A DNA stretch of 64,000 bases from Micractinium sp. NFX-FRZ. Its lineage: Eukaryota > Chlorophyta > Trebouxiophyceae > Chlorellales > Chlorellaceae. The position numbers and the translations under genes are program-made. This document shows, in pieces, positions 21,339 to 31,821 of the stretch (position 1 is the first letter of the stretch; each line of letters starts with the position of its first letter). Under the pieces are notes generated by a model. It saw only the letters and a list, made by a program, of their open reading frames with translations. It searched no databases and was not told the DNA's origin. The stretch lies in contig JAPTJF010000033.1 of NCBI GenBank assembly GCA_029339195.1, positions 62,001-126,000 of the forward strand. The letters run 5' to 3'.

Positions 21339-24300
21339 ATGCAAGACGGCCCCAGCCTCCCCGCGGTGGCTCTGCCCGAGGACTCGGTGTTCTCCCCAGA
21401 GTGGGTCCGTGACCTCGCAGTCAAATTGGACGATGCCTCCCGGGCGGGGCCAGCCCATCTGAAGAGCGTGCTGCCCCCCGACGTGTGCACGCAACTGCTG
21501 GACGCCTGCCAGCAGCTGCTGCATGCGGAGCCCACGCTGCTGAAGGTGGGCGCGCCGCCGGGGTGGCGGTTGGGTGCTGGGTGGGTGGGTGGCGGTGGTG
21601 GTAGTGCGCTTGTCCGGCGGCGACGCGTCCCAGCTGACCTCCGCCTGTCCCTCCTTGCCACTCTGACCGCACTGCAATCTGTGCATGTTATGACGAGCGC
21701 CACTCGTGTTGGCCTGCTCCATCCCCTGCCCTGCCACTTGCACCCTGCAATGCGTTCCAAGCCGCCGACGTGCGATGCACATATCATGCTGTGCTGCCCC
21801 CCTGCCTGCAGGTCACACCGCCCGCTGAGGGGCAGGTGGTTGTGGTTGGCGACACGCATGGCCAGTTCCATGATGTCTGCCGCATGTGAGCAGGGCAGAG
21901 CTCATTGCGCTGATTGAATGCAGCTGCGCTTGCTGGGTGCTGGGGGCATGGGACATGCTCCGAGGCTCTCACCATCAACCCCAGCATCATCGTGTCAGGA
22001 CAGCAGCAGCTGCAAGCCAGCAACTGCCGCTGCAGCAGCAGGAGCACGCCGCCCATCAACCAGAGCTGTTCTTGCAGGCATTTGGGGGAGGCCATGCGCC
22101 GCCGCTTCTCATACTTCCGCCTGCTCTGCCACTGCAGGATGGAGGTGGTGGGGCAGCCCTCAGCCAGCAACACGATCGTGTTCAATGGCGATTTCGTAGA
22201 CCGCGGTGCCTGGTGCGTCAAGCTGGCCAAATGCTGCGTTGCGACCTGCGGCAGCCCCAGCCGCTGCACCTGGTGTGCCACTTGCAGCGCTGCTCTGTGG
22301 TCTGGCGTGTGATGCCCAGCGTACACAGCGGAGGAGCAGGTGCTGCTGCCGTCTGCACGGTGCATGTGGAGCACCCCGCATGATCGCTCTCACACTGAGT
22401 GTTGCAGGGGCCTGGAGACGCTGCTGCTGCTGGTCAGCTGGAAGCTGGCGCTGCCAGGGTCGGTGTACCTGCTGCGCGGCAACCATGAGAGCGCCACATG
22501 CACCATGTGTTATGGCTTCAAGGGAGAGCTGGTGGCCAAGTATGGCAAGAGCCACTGGCGGGTGAGGCGCATGCATGTTCGGTGGTCTTGGGTGGGGGCG
22601 GGTGGTGCAGCAGTGGTTGAGAAGCTTGCGTGCAGGTCGTCGTGCTGGGTGCCCCCTTGCGCATGTTGGTGCGTGTGTTGCCAGCACATGGGTGCGCAAT
22701 GCATGGCATGCCAGCTCAGCAGAGCAATGTTCTGCTGACATAGACAGTGCACGGTCAGTCACACGTCTAATTTTGTTGCTGCTGTGGCCTGACGTCAGGA
22801 CTGCGCGCCTGCCCGCCCCGCCCCTGCAGCCGGTGTACGCCGCCTGCAAGCGCCTCTTCTCCTCGCTGCCCCTGTCCGCGCGCATTGGCGAGTACACGCT
22901 GGTGCTGCACGGCGGCCTGTTCCGGCGGCCGCCGCAGCGGAACACCGGCAAGAACAAGCGCAAGCGTGCGCACCCGCTCATGTTTGGTGCGTGCAGCGCA
23001 GGGCAGGAGGGGTGTGATGCGCCTGCTGCTGGCGTTGGACATGCACAGCAATAAAGTCACGCATCACTGCTGCTTCTGTGTTGCGTGCCGTGCTGCAGGC
23101 CCAGCGCTGCCATGCCATGCCAGCTCTGCCTGCAGCTGCCTGCAGGCGTGGCGCCCATGCAGCGCGCGCAGTCCCCGCTGCCGCCCTTCCGCTGTCTCCA
23201 GCTATTCCTGGCGTGGCGCTCTTGATCACAGCCTGCCGACCGCCGCCATGCCATGCTGCCTTGTGCCTGTTCCCTGGAGCAGGGCTGGACGATGTGACAC
23301 TGGGCAGCTTAGAGGACCTGCAGCGGGCCACCAAAGGCGGGATGGACCCCAATGGCGTGGGCGCCTCGCGCCTGGCCTCTGATGTGCTGTGGAGCGACCC
23401 CGTGGCCGACCCCGGGTTCCAGGCAAACATGCAGCGCGGCGTGGGCATGTGCTTTGGGCCGGATGTGACCGAGGTGAGCATGGGGTGGGGGCATGGGGAG
23501 GGGGGATGGCACGAGGGGAAGCGCTGGCACCTAGCGACGGCACACACTGTATGTGTGTGCACATGTTGTGCACATGTGTGAGGTCAGTACAGGTGTGCAC
23601 GTGGGGTGTGCTGCTGTTTAAAAGGGTGCTTCAGTGCCTGCACTCTGCCAGAGCTGCAGGCCGCCCGCCTGCATGCACCTCTTTCAAACGTCCTCCTTGC
23701 CCCCTGGCTCCCCTGCCCGCCTGCAGCGCTTCCTGTCCGAGAACGGGCTGCGCCTGGTGCTGCGCTCGCACGAGGGGCCGGATGCGCGGGAGGGGCGTGA
23801 GGACATGAAGGGCATGCTGGGGGGGTTCACGCTGGACCATGACACCCCCGCTGGCAAGCTCATGACGGTGTTCAGGCAAGCACGCGCTGCGGGGCAGGGT
23901 TTTCAGGCAGTGGCTGAGGGTATTGCTGCACCAACAGGTCAGGCGAGAGGGCAGCTGCACCGACTCGGCGGCAGGTGGGCAGCCAGCAAGAGGGGAGGCG
24001 TGCTGTGGCTGCCACCCCTGCTGCCGGCTGCATGCTCCTGCACACAGCCCAGTGCCCTCCTGCCACAGCCTGTTTCCCCTTTCCGCCCTGGTGCGCATGC
24101 GCTGCTGTGCTGCAGTGCTCCTGACTACCCTCAGTTCATCCCCGAGGAGGCGGAGCGGTACAACAACCTGGCGGCGGTGGCGCTGCTCACCGCGCCCGAC
24201 TGGGCCACACCCAACATGCGGCAGTATGCAGCGGCACACCCGCGGCCAGAGGTGCGCGCAAGGGAGCAGGCCGCGTGGCCTTGCTGCCAGAGCGCCCGGA

Positions 24301-25032
24301 AGGCTGGCTCGCTGGCTATGGGGCCAGTGGCGTCATCAGAGGTTGATGCCGGTTGCCACTTGCGCGCAAGACCTGCCAAGGCTTGCCTGCGTTGTGCCCC
24401 TGCCCCCTGCCTCCACCCCACCCTCCCTCCACCCTACCCTCCCTCACTCACCTGACACGCTCTTCTCCCTGCCCCACTGCTCCCTCCCTCAGGCCCGGCC
24501 CTACTATGACCTCTACGTGCCCGACTCTGACGAAGAGTTTGAGCCAGCGCCCATGGATGCCAGCGGCATGACCGGGGTGGAGCGGGACACTGAGGGGCCC
24601 GCAGCGCCGACGCTGTCGGTGGCCAGCGATGCCGGCACCTCGCGGCAGCAGCAGCTGGAGCAGGGGGAGGTAGAGCAGCGGCAACAGCAGGAGCAGCAGC
24701 AGCAAGCGGAGCAGCAACAGCCGCCGCCACTTGTGGTGGGCGTGGAGGTTGTGGACAGCTTGGCGGCCAAGGCGGCGGCAGAGGCAGCAACTGCGGAGAC
24801 GAGCAGCAAGAGCGAGGAGACGGCGGTGGCAGACACGGAGGCCGGGATCGAGGGCAGCAGCGGCTTGTTGGCTGTCAAGCTTGGCAAGCCCGCGGAAGCA
24901 GAAGCAGCGCCAGGCAGCAGAGGGGGGGATGAGACAGACACCAGCCCCAGGAAGCGCGGCAAGCGGGGCGGCGCCGCTGCAGCGGCCACGCAACCCGCGC
25001 CGTCTGTCGACACGGCTGTCGCCGTGGCTTGA
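21339..25032 (+). CDS. PP7: Serine/threonine protein phosphatase, plant PP7 type
   Basis: Metal-dependent PPP-family phosphatase. Exons 21339-21545, 21812-21885, 22138-22212, 22408-22561, 22830-22986, 23283-23473, 23727-23875, 24116-24251, 24493-25032; 560 residues. All PPP signatures are present: GDTHGQ (82), GDFVDRG (111), GNHE (143), HGG (197) and RSHE (299). PP7 marks are the N-terminal EWVRDLAVKLDDASRAG, GAWGLETLLLL, VLWSDP, the GPDARE stretch after RSHE, and SAPDYPQF with RPEARPYYD near the end of the catalytic part. Plant PP7 is nuclear and linked to light and heat responses; that role is not shown here. The C-terminal 150 residues are acidic and Gln-rich with a basic PRKRGKRGG signal. 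The start is the first in-frame ATG after a stop. Intron 7 uses a GC donor (TTCAG|GCAAGC at 23876) and the phase fits only this choice. Confidence 0.93.
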
Positions 25033-25765
25033 GGCGCCGCCCCGTCCCTGCCAGCCCCTCTTCTGCACTTCTGGCACTGTAAAACTTGATGAAAATGCTG
25101 TCCAGACCTGGGGAAACGGGAAATTTTGCTGGATTTGCTGGAAGGAGTGAATCCATATCTGCTGCACCATGTATCCTGCCATTTGTGGCTGCCAGGTGCC
25201 CTCTGCGCCACCGTGGCAGCATGCCTGCCACATCTGCATCACCTGAGTAAGGGCCCTGCCGCTGGAGTTTCGGCTGCTCTGTGTGTGCGTGGGTTCAGTA
25301 TGAAATGAGTCGCGTTGCGACTGCTGCAAGCCCCCGCGCCATCAGTAACAACAGTGACGACCTCGCGCGGCCTTGCGTACCCAGGGCTGAACCGCTCGCA
25401 ACGCTCTCGGCAACTGCAATCCAACGTCGAACTCTGGTGCGCCGCCTCACACACTCCCGCTGCCAGTGGCCGGCTCCGCCTGCTCGCCCAGGGGTGCTGC
25501 CCGCGGCACCGGTGGTGCCAGGGGCTTGTTCGGAAGGTTTTGAAGCAAATAAAGTAGAGTGGCCACACGACCAGTGGGCACCGCGCTTTTGCGACCAAAC
25601 CTTCCAACGTCTGGCTGCCCGCCCTGCAGGCTCTGGACGCCGGAAACAGGTTTCGGAGAGTGAACCAAGTGTCTCGCCGCTAAAAGCGTGACGGAGAGGG
25701 CGCTGGGCCAGGGGGCGCCGGCGGGAGCGGAGGGTGAGCTTGTGGTGACGGTGGGAGGCGCAGAT
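25033..25765. other. Intergenic, PP7 3' end to Dof gene
   Basis: Holds the PP7 3' untranslated region with its TGTAA and presumably the Dof promoter and leader. An in-frame GTG at 25688 extends the Dof frame upstream but is not an ATG. No other gene seen. Confidence 0.6.
25078..25082 (+). terminator. Polyadenylation signal TGTAA for PP7
   Basis: TGTAA 46 bases after the PP7 stop codon, in the context GCACTGTAAAAC. Confidence 0.6.
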
Positions 25766-28700
25766 ATGGTGTCGGACGACGGCCGGGGCAGCAGGCAGCC
25801 GCCTGCACCCACCTCCCAGAGTGACTCGCAGCCCTTGGGAGGGCCCGGAACTTCGCTGGTGCGGGCAGAAGAGCAGCAAACATCAGCGGCTGGGAGGGCA
25901 GTGGAGCAGCAGCATGCGGTACACGGTACAACTGCAGCGGAGCCGCAGCAGGCAGCTGCCGGCATTGGAGCAGGGCGGCAGCAGCAGCAAGCAGCTGCAG
26001 CTGCAGGCGCAGTCGGGCGGGAGGTCCAGCAGCAACAGGTGGCTGCCGCTGCAGGCGACGGGCAGCAGCAGCAACCGGATGCCGTTGCCGGGGTGGGGGG
26101 ACAGCCCCACCAGCAGCACTCGTCCGACGCTGCAGGCACGCGGGAGCAGCAGCACCAGCAACAGTCGGCTGACAGTGCAGCCTCGGGTGAGCAGCAGCAA
26201 GACGGTGGTGGTGCAGGGGCAGACGATCAGCAGACGTCTGGCGCAGACAGGGCAGAGCAGCAGGCTGGTGGGGCGGCAGGTGGAAGCGCCAGCGGCAGCG
26301 GAGCAAGCGGCGGCAAGGGCGGAGGGAAGGGCAAGCCCAAGCTTCCCCGGCCAGGTGAGAAGGGGGCAGCCTGTGCAGTGCTGAGCATTGGAGCAGCGAG
26401 CACGGTACATGCCCTTTTGTACATTACTCCCCATCACTATGTACCGCACACGGGGCTGCACAGGTTGAGTGTGCCCCCAGTCCTTGCCGTGACGCCATGC
26501 CCCTGCCTTGATGTCATGTCTTGCTCACATGCCACCCACCCCAACATTGCCGTGATTCGGTGTGTATCTGCTTGCCCTTTGCAGAGGGGAAGCCCCCATG
26601 CCCGCGCTGCAGCAGCATGGAAACCAAGTTCTGCTACTTCAACAACTACAACATCAAGCAGCCGCGCTACTTTTGCAAGGTGGGTGCTGGGCGGAGGGGC
26701 GGGCATGGCAGGGCAGGCTGGCATGCCTGGCCCAGCTCTGCGCTTTCACCACTTTGCAAGGTGGGTGCTGGGCGGAGGGGCGGGCACGGCAGGCTGACGC
26801 GCCTGGCCCAAGCTCTGTGCTTTTACCACACCGTCAACTCCACTGCCGGCCGGCACCCACGTTCGGTCCTGCCTGCCTGCCTGCCTGCCTGCCTCTCTGG
26901 CGTGCCTGCCTGCCTGCCTCTGCTGCTGGCCGGCCCTGCCCCGCCTCTGCTGCTGTGCCTCCTCACAGCATGCTGCGCGCCGCCGTCCCGCTTCCCGCAG
27001 ACGTGCCAGCGCTACTGGACGGCTGGCGGCACGCTGCGTGACCTCCCGCCAGGTGCAGGCCGTCGCAAGAGCAAGTCAGCTGCTGGCAAACCAGAGCAGG
27101 GGAGCGGCTCGGGTGCAGACTTGGCAGCAGCGGCAGTGGCGGCACCAACGGCGACTGCCACCCTGGCACCGCCGGCGGTGCTGCCAGCGATGCACCTGCC
27201 GCTGCCGCTGGGCGGGACCGCTGCGGTGCCGGGCATGGCGCACGCCTTCATGGACCCTGCGCTTGCAGCCTTTGGCATGGCAAACGTAAGCCCCGCGCTG
27301 CAGCTCCCCACCTGCCCTGCCATGCTGCTAGCTTGCGGTGGCCTGCCCCTCGTTACCTGCCTGGCCTGCCTGCCCGCCCTTCTTGTCAGCCTTCTTCCCC
27401 CGCCCACCCGGCCTGCTACTTGACAGCTGGGAGCCCCCCCAGCTCCCTCCCTCTACATCTATCCCTCAATATCTCACCGACTGATCTCCTGACGTTGTTG
27501 CCCCTCTCCCCCGCCCGCCCGCCTGTGCGCCTGCAGCAAGTGCGCTTCCCTGTGCAGGTGCCTCAGCTGGCACCCGGACCCGCAGCTTTGGCCGCCCTGC
27601 AGCAGCAGCAGCACCAAGTGCTCAAGCCGGTGCCTCACAATGCGGCAGCGCCAGCAGGCCAGGTAGCGGCGGCGGCAGACACTGCGTCGTCCGATGCCGA
27701 AGCCGACAGCCAGCAGCCCTCCAAGCGCTTGAAGATAGAGGGCAGCAGGGCGGCCGAAGGTCTGGGCACCGGCAGCATGAGTGCCACGGCAGCGGGCAGT
27801 GCTGGGGTGCTGGTGCCGCCGCCGGCAGCGCAGCAGGCGCAGCAGCAGGAGGGCCAGGCGCAGCCGGACCAGCCGCAGGCCGCCCTGCAGCAGCCGGACC
27901 AGCTGCCGGCCGCCCAGCAGCAGCCGCAGCAGGCGGCAGCGGGAGGCAACGGCAGCGGGCCCGCGGCCCCAGGGCCCGCGGCCCCAGCCGCAATGGTGGC
28001 AGCGCACATGCAGCCGCAGGCGCTTTTGGCGCAGCAGCAGCAGGCGCTAGCAGCGCAGCAGCAGGCGCTGGCGGCGCAGAAGCAGCAGCCGCTGGTGGCA
28101 GTGGCTGACGGCATGAGGTTGGGCACGGCGGGCCCCCTGTCTGCCGATTGGCTCAGCATGGCAGGCAACCCGCAGCTGCATGCGGCGGCAATGGCGGCGG
28201 CGGGCATGGGGCAGAACCCGTATGCCAGCGTGTGGGGGCCCTACGGGGCTGCCGCCGCTGCAGCCTACGGCATGGCCGCAGGCATGGCGGGCGCTGCCCC
28301 GCCGCCCTGGGCGGCTTTCCACCCCATGATGCAGCCGCAGCAGGCAGTGGGGGTGGGGGGGCCCCCAGCTGCGATTGCGATGAGCGACCCAGCCGGCATG
28401 ATGGCTGCTGCTGTGGCGGCCAACGGCGGCGGCGGCGCCCTGGCCCCCGGCTGCCTGCCCCCCGGCCTGGGCAGCCAGTTTGCAGCAGCGCACCCTGGTA
28501 TGCAGGCGGCTGGGATGCAGGCAGCTGTCATGGCGCCTGGAATGGCGCCGATGGTTGCGCATGCGCCCTGGCAGCAGCTCGGCATGGCCGGCGCAGCGAT
28601 GGGCGGCGCAGCAATGGGCGGCTGGCCGGCGGCGCCGGGCCTGCAAACTGCCGGCATGCCAGGGCTGCCAGCCGGCGGCGTTGGCATGGCCGCAGCCGGC

Positions 28701-29033
28701 ACACCATGGGGCGGCATGCCGCCCAGCATGCCCCTCGCCGGATGGCCCGCCATGCCCCCGGGCGGTCCCAGCGCCGCTGCCGCCGCGGCGGGCCTCATGG
28801 GTGGGCCACAGCCGGGCATGCTTCACATGGCGGGGGCAGGCGCTCTGTCCAGCATGTCACTGGTGGGGTCCCTGGGCGGCCTCACGGGCGGTTCCCTGGG
28901 CGGCATGGCTGTCGTGATGAACGGCTGTGCCCAGCCTTCTACCGGCGGCGAGCTGGGCCCGCCCTCCAACAACAACATCCACACCACCACCAAGAACAAC
29001 AATAACCACCACAACAACAATGGTGATGCATGA
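25766..29033 (+). CDS. Dof-type zinc finger transcription factor
   Basis: Plant-specific DNA-binding regulator; Dof fingers bind AAAG cores. Exons 25766-26354, 26585-26679, 27001-27285, 27537-29033; 821 residues. The N-terminal 195 residues are Gln/Ala/Gly-rich. The Dof domain spans exons 2 and 3: CPRC at 202, [19 protein letters not shown], then [20 protein letters not shown] and RRKSK, with the exact C-x2-C-x21-C-x2-C spacing. The C-terminal two thirds is low complexity (Gln-rich, then Met/Ala/Gly/Pro-rich) and ends in poly-Asn/His. It contains a basic [10 protein letters not shown] patch. Far longer than most land-plant Dofs. The start is the first ATG in the frame (MVSDDGRG). Intron 2 contains a tandem copy of its own 5' splice site, see findings. 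Chlorophytes usually have only one or a few Dof genes, so this may be the main one. Confidence 0.94.
26672..26830 (+). repeat. 81-base tandem duplication including the Dof intron 2 donor
   Basis: The string TTTGCAAGGTGGGTGCTGGG and the roughly 60 bases after it occur at 26672 and again at 26753, with minor differences. Each copy has an intact 5' splice site. The offset is 81 bases (27 codons) and the frame between the two donors is open. Confidence 0.9.
26869..26919 (+). repeat. (TGCC)n microsatellite in Dof intron 2
   Basis: Two blocks of TGCC/CTGC units in the 3' part of the intron, part of a pyrimidine-rich stretch ahead of the acceptor at 27000. Confidence 0.85.
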
Positions 29034-29808
29034 AAGTGTGAAGCGTGCACGTGTGCGTAGGCACGGGCATACCCGCCGCGGGCTCGAACTGCTGCCGGGG
29101 TCGAGTCACGTGCTGGCAGGGGTCCGCTGTGTGGAGGGGCTTGCGAGCTGTCCCGCACCCTGTTGTGCTGCGGGGGCTTCGCATGACACGGGCCCCGCCC
29201 CATGCGGGCTTATGACGATGATACATTCGCTTGTTGTGTTTCATTTCAGTCTCTTTGCGACGATGATTGCCTCTCCCTCCTGCATCTCTCCCTCTCGCCC
29301 TGCCTCCCCTCTCCCCTTGCCTCCCTTGCGTCTTCGGTACCTCCCCTTCCCCCGCCCCCGGACCAGCTAAAGGGGAAGCGCCTTTTATTCCTGAACCCTG
29401 CCTCATCCCTGTAGCCCTCTTCTTGTTCCCGGCACCTTATCACTGACTGGGCGCCTCTTGGACAGGGTCTTGCCTCTGTTTCATCCCACACCACCCACCC
29501 TCCCTTCTCCTCTCCCTTCCCCTCCCCCTGTACCTCATTCTTTTTTTGTGACATTCCCAACAATGCCTTTTTCCGCTACTCCTGTCCTACCTCCCCCTGC
29601 ACTGCACACACGACAGCTTTGCAGCAGCAATGCACATGTGGCCCAGGCGCCCGCACGTTTTTCCATTGCTCTGCCGTTGGCCCAAGCTTTTGTAAGCGCA
29701 CGATTGCACCCAAGCGCTCATTTGCATCCAGGGGCATTCAACGCGACACGTCGCTACGGAGGCACAGCGCCCGCCGCCTCCCACCAAGCCTCAGCCTGCA
29801 TGCTGCCC
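29034..29808. other. Convergent intergenic region, Dof to Pro-rich gene
   Basis: Pyrimidine-rich on the plus strand over about 29270-29540. Probably the long Dof 3' untranslated region; a TGTAA at 29691 may end it. No coding frame recognised. Confidence 0.6.
29691..29695 (+). terminator. Possible polyadenylation signal TGTAA for Dof gene
   Basis: TGTAA about 660 bases after the Dof stop, and the first clear one I saw. Long 3' untranslated regions are common in these algae. Confidence 0.35.
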
Positions 29809-30944
29809 TCAAGGGAAGTTGATTTCGCTGCCGCCGCGCTGCGGCATCTCTGAGGGAGCGCCGGGGGAGAACTCGGGCGGTGCCGCAGGCGTGCCGGGCA
29901 CCTCGATGAGCGGGGGCTGCCGGGGGGCCTCCTCCCAGCCGGGGGAGGGCACGATCTGCAGGGGTGGGGGCAGAGGAGAAGAGCAGGGGTGGGGGCACAG
30001 CAGAGGAACAGGGGTGGGGGAAGAGGAGAGGAGCAGCCTGCTTGTGAGCTGCAATCGCTGGTTGTGATGCCGCCAGGGGAGGGCACAGCTGATCTGCCCC
30101 CTGCTGCTCGCCTTGCCCAGCCGCATGTGAATGTGGGCTGCCTATGGCAGGCTCTCTGGGCTGCTGGCGCCCCCACTCTCCCTCCAGCGCAGCCTCTCTT
30201 CCCAAGCCTCCCACCGCCCGCCGTGGCTGGCGCCCCGCCCCCGGCTGGCGCTCCCTCACTCACGTCTGGTGGGGCGCGTGACGGCAGGTCCGGCTCGTCC
30301 CGCCTGGGCAGGGGCACCTCCAGAGGCTGGGGGCTCTCGGGCAGGGGTGCCTCCTCGCCTCCCGGGTGGTTGGCCGGCAGCCCCTCGGGCAGCGGGTTGT
30401 CCGGCTCCGCCGGCGTCTGCTCCTGCGGGCGCTCAGCTTCATAGTCCGGGTGGGGGATGGAGGCAAACCCGGGGAACTCCCCCTCGCTCAGACCCTCCTG
30501 CTTGCCCCCGCTGCCGGGGCCACCGCCGGCAGCGGCCATGCCCGCCAGGCTGGCTGCGTCGGGCCTGAAGAGTGTTTCGGGTTGCGGCCCCTTGCCAGCA
30601 GTCTCATGCAGGTGTGGGAAGCTGCTGGGGCCGGGGCTGTCGGCGCCAGCGGCAGCAGCGGGAGTAGTGGTGGTGCTGAGGCGGGCCGTGGCGGGGGTGG
30701 GGGCTGCCAGCCAGGGGAGCACGGCGCCCCACCGGCGGGCAGTCACCGACCTGCAGGACAGCCAGGTGCGTTTGAAATCATATTACGGCATGGTATCAAT
30801 ACAGTATGGTACCAATTCGTATGTATGATGGCTTGGCAAGGCATGAGGCTGTCGGTCCAGGTGAGCAGTGCTGGCAGGCGGCACCCCCGCAGCAGGCCGG
30901 CACCTCGCGTTGCTCGCCGCTGGCACCAAGCACAGCGCCTTCAT
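29809..30944 (-). CDS. Small Pro/Glu-rich protein with putative mitochondrial presequence
   Basis: Three exons: 30904-30944, 30264-30750, 29809-29955; 224 residues. The start ATG at 30944 is followed by a 13-codon exon that joins in phase to exon 2. The first 45 residues, containing RSVTARRWGAVLPW and ARLSTTTTP, lack acidic residues, are rich in Arg, Ala and Ser/Thr, and look like a mitochondrial presequence. The rest is low complexity, Pro- and Glu-rich, with repeated short Pro-acidic phrases (PPDIVPSPGWEEAP, PPLIEVPGTPAAPPEF) and ends SEINFP. I recognise no domain. It is head-to-head with a second organelle-targeted Pro-rich gene using similar phrases, so the two may be related or co-regulated. 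The first exon is the weakest part; the frame stays open upstream of it without another ATG. Confidence 0.55.
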
Positions 30945-31821
30945 GGCTCCCTCAGTGCTGGGCTGCCGGCAGATACATGCAAGTGTACGGGGGGCAAACA
31001 GTGTGCGTCTTCTTGTCAGCGAGGCAACACAGAAAGAGGCCACAACATCGCTGCGGTAGCTGGCGGCAGCAACGGTAGCTGGCGGCAGCGGCAGAAGCTG
31101 GCGGCAGCGGCGGTAGCTGGCGGTAGCGGTGGTAGCCCCAACACAGGTCCACTTTTAGGGAGCTCCTTGGAGCGCACGAGTGCACCAGTTCAGGGCAGCA
31201 GCTGCCAAATTGGGCACCTTGGGGCGGAGCACCTGTGCTCGCCCGACGGATGTCCGACGTAGAGCAGAGTCGCGATTGCGGTCTAGAGGCTCGCGAACAA
31301 CAAAGTTGACGGCGAGTTCAAGAAATTTGAAAGTCGTAAGCCACATGGGAGACCAACACATTGCTGAAGTGGCGGTGGCGGTCAGGCGGTCGGCCGCTGA
31401 GTGCAGCAGCCGCTGAGTGGTCGGCAGTGAGGGCAGGCAGGGCCATCAATTGGCCAAGCCTCTCATTCAAATGCGGCCACTCCGTGGTCCACTCTTTCCC
31501 TACCCCGCCCCGTGCAAGCATCAAAGCCTTCCTGGGGTGCACATGACACCCACCGCACCGTGCAATCCTGTGAGCGCTCTGGCACTACAGTAAGCACTAC
31601 AGTAGCAGCCAGGCTTCAGAGTGACGTCTTTTCAGGCTGCAACCTGGCCTCAGGTGCCAGTGCTGGAAGTCTGGCGCAGTGCAAGCCAATCCTAGCCTGA
31701 AGGCGGCTACAGCTGCATGGGGGAGGGAGCCGTGGAAAGTAGATGCCACGAAGCAGCTGTACAAAGGTTGGGGGAGGTGGCTCCACCAGACCAGGAAGGC
31801 TGACAGCCACGGAAACCAAGC
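30945..31821. promoter_or_regulatory. Head-to-head intergenic region of the two Pro-rich genes
   Basis: 877 bases containing both promoters. It includes a degenerate repeat of GCTGGCGGCAGC/GCTGGCGGTAGC units at about 31058-31135. No other gene seen. Confidence 0.5.
31058..31135 (+). repeat. Degenerate 12-18 base tandem repeat (GCTGGCGGCAGC-type)
   Basis: Five or more imperfect units of GTAGCTGGCGGCAGCGGC in the shared intergenic region, with C/T variation between units. Confidence 0.7.

Noticed and set aside
22081..22137. Exon in PP7 starting at CTTGCAGGCATTTGGGGGAG
   Set aside because: Although in phase, it would insert about 18 residues between GDTHGQFHDV and the NGDFVDRG motif. The later acceptor gives exactly the spacing seen in PPP phosphatases.
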